Part shown: positions 63,430 to 64,000 of the stretch, piece after piece
Numbering within the stretch: the stretch's first letter is position 1
Layout of the letters: each line of letters opens with the position of its first letter
NCBI GenBank assembly: GCA_963805715.1
Contig: CAWDVK010000011.1
Span: 1-64,000, forward strand
DNA from: CAWDVK01 sp963805715
GTDB taxonomy: Bacteria; Actinomycetota; Actinomycetes; Streptosporangiales; Streptosporangiaceae
Length of the DNA stretch: 64,000 nt
Direction of reading: 5' to 3'
Made by a program: the position numbers and the translations under genes
Notes under the pieces: model-generated
The model's database searches: none
What the model saw: the letters and a program-made list of their open reading frames with translations, nothing else
Told to the model about the DNA's origin: nothing

Positions 63430-63463
63430 TGCATAATCAATCTAAACAATGCATAATCATTCA
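63430..63463 (+). promoter_or_regulatory. tandem ARG boxes (ArgR operator) of argC
   Basis: TGCATAATCATTCA (63450-63463) matches the ARG box consensus TGAATAATTATTCA at 12 of 14 positions, and TGCATAATCAATCT (63430-63443) is a weaker second copy starting 20 bases earlier. Paired boxes about two helical turns apart are the usual site of the ArgR hexamer, which represses arginine synthesis genes when arginine is present. The AT-rich patch may overlap the -10 of argC. Confidence 0.85.
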
Positions 63464-63531
63464 AGAATAGGTTGGCCGGAGCTGTCGCGGACATGGGTCG
63501 CCGCGGTGCCTATAGCACGCTGGGAGGGCTG

Positions 63532-64000
63532 ATGGGGGCGCGGGTAGCGGTGGCCGGCGCGAGTGGATATGCAGGTGGCGAGCTGCTCCGGCTGCTCGCC
63601 GCGCATCCGGACCTCGAGCTGGGAGCCGTGACCGCGGACAGCAGCGCCGGCAAGGCCATCGGCGAGGTGCATCCGCACCTGGCGGGTATCAATGCCCTCG
63701 CCGACCGGGTCCTGCAGCCGCACGGCGAGGCCAGCCTGGCCGCCTGTGACCTCGTATTCCTGGCGCTGCCCGCCGGCCAGTCAGCCGCGCTCGCCGCGAC
63801 GCTGCCGGACAGCGTCAAGGCTGTTGACCTCGGGCCGGATTTCCGGCTCAGCGATCCTGATGCCTGGACCAGGCACTACGGCAGCGTTCACGCCGGCCGC
63901 TGGGTCACTGGACTGCCCGAGCTGCCGGGAGCGCGCGAGCAGATCCGGACGGCCGGCCGGGTCGCCGCGCCCGGCTGCTACGCCACGGCCGCCATCCTGG
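63532..64000 (+). CDS. argC: N-acetyl-gamma-glutamyl-phosphate reductase, 5' part (runs off the window)
   Basis: The first 156 residues show the NADP-binding start GARVAVAGASGYAGGELLRL, FLALPAGQSAAL, DLGPDFRLSD and the catalytic Cys in APGCYATAAIL (about 150). ArgC makes N-acetylglutamate semialdehyde in arginine biosynthesis. ATG 63532 is three bases after GGGAGGG. The upstream ARG boxes and the pheT-argC order are standard for actinobacteria. Confidence 0.95.
   Translation, partial: MGARVAVAGASGYAGGELLRLLAAHPDLELGAVTADSSAGKAIGEVHPHLAGINALADRVLQPHGEASLAACDLVFLALPAGQSAALAATLPDSVKAVDLGPDFRLSDPDAWTRHYGSVHAGRWVTGLPELPGAREQIRTAGRVAAPGCYATAAIL

Larger units (their letters stand above)
63171..63531. 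other. gene-free region upstream of argC
   Basis: About 360 bases between the divergent lipoprotein and argC genes. It holds a 36-bp direct repeat (63317-63401), a short AT-rich patch with two ARG boxes (63430-63463), and the argC Shine-Dalgarno GGGAGGG (63522-63528). Confidence 0.6.

Overview
The window is GC-rich chromosomal DNA from a filamentous, sporulating actinomycete. The evidence is very high GC with strong codon bias, frequent GTG starts, 4-base start/stop overlaps, an SsgA-family sporulation protein (SsgB), a phosphatidylinositol mannoside gene block and an actinobacterial SecDF-RelA-AspS gene order. I cannot name the species; Streptosporangiales or a relative is a guess.

Layout. 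(1) 1-7.5 kb is an accessory island. Three rightward genes end in a membrane-anchored dynamin-like GTPase. They face a leftward set of a trypsin-like protease with a degenerate nucleotide-cyclase-like domain and a small trypco2 protein, a pairing known from actinobacterial conflict (immunity-type) systems. A truncated aminoglycoside phosphotransferase-like gene and an insertion sequence follow, and the IS ends 15 bp from a tRNA-Val gene. (2) 7.5-17 kb holds a tRNA Val-Cys-Gly cluster, a perfect 24-bp palindrome, hutH, a class IV aminotransferase, ssgB, a second tRNA-Val, an ECF sigma factor fused to a transmembrane and extracellular module, a SprT-like protein without its catalytic Glu, and two tandem L,D-transpeptidases. 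(3) 17-32 kb is the conserved block thrS-HIT-[EF-G2]-pgsA-patA-pimA-lemA-like-pdxS-pdxT-yebC-eis-like-ruvC-ruvA-ruvB. (4) 32-47 kb holds yajC-secD-secF-apt-relA, DUF349 and cyclophilin genes on the minus strand, an MBL hydrolase, aspS, a hexapeptide-repeat protein, a dehydrogenase fragment and rarA. (5) 47-54.4 kb holds DUF948-hypothetical-alaS-ruvX-mltG and a decayed aroE. (6) 54.4-64 kb holds infC-rpmI-rplT-rRNA methyltransferase, a histidine kinase, pheS-pheT, a lipoprotein, and argC behind tandem ARG boxes, cut by the window edge.

How genes work together: pgsA-patA-pimA make and mannosylate phosphatidylinositol; pdxS-pdxT form the PLP synthase; ruvA-ruvB-ruvC process Holliday junctions; yajC-secD-secF assist protein export; apt and relA belong to purine salvage and the stringent response; infC-rpmI-rplT form the IF3-L35-L20 operon.

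Caution: six otherwise full-length housekeeping genes (pimA, apt, relA, aspS, ruvX, mltG) each carry one apparent frameshift, and aroE is more heavily damaged. Because several are normally essential, base-calling errors are the likeliest cause except for aroE, which also lacks its 3' half and sits at an apparent rearrangement junction. The most interesting candidate system is the dynamin/trypsin/trypco2 island at 1-5.9 kb.
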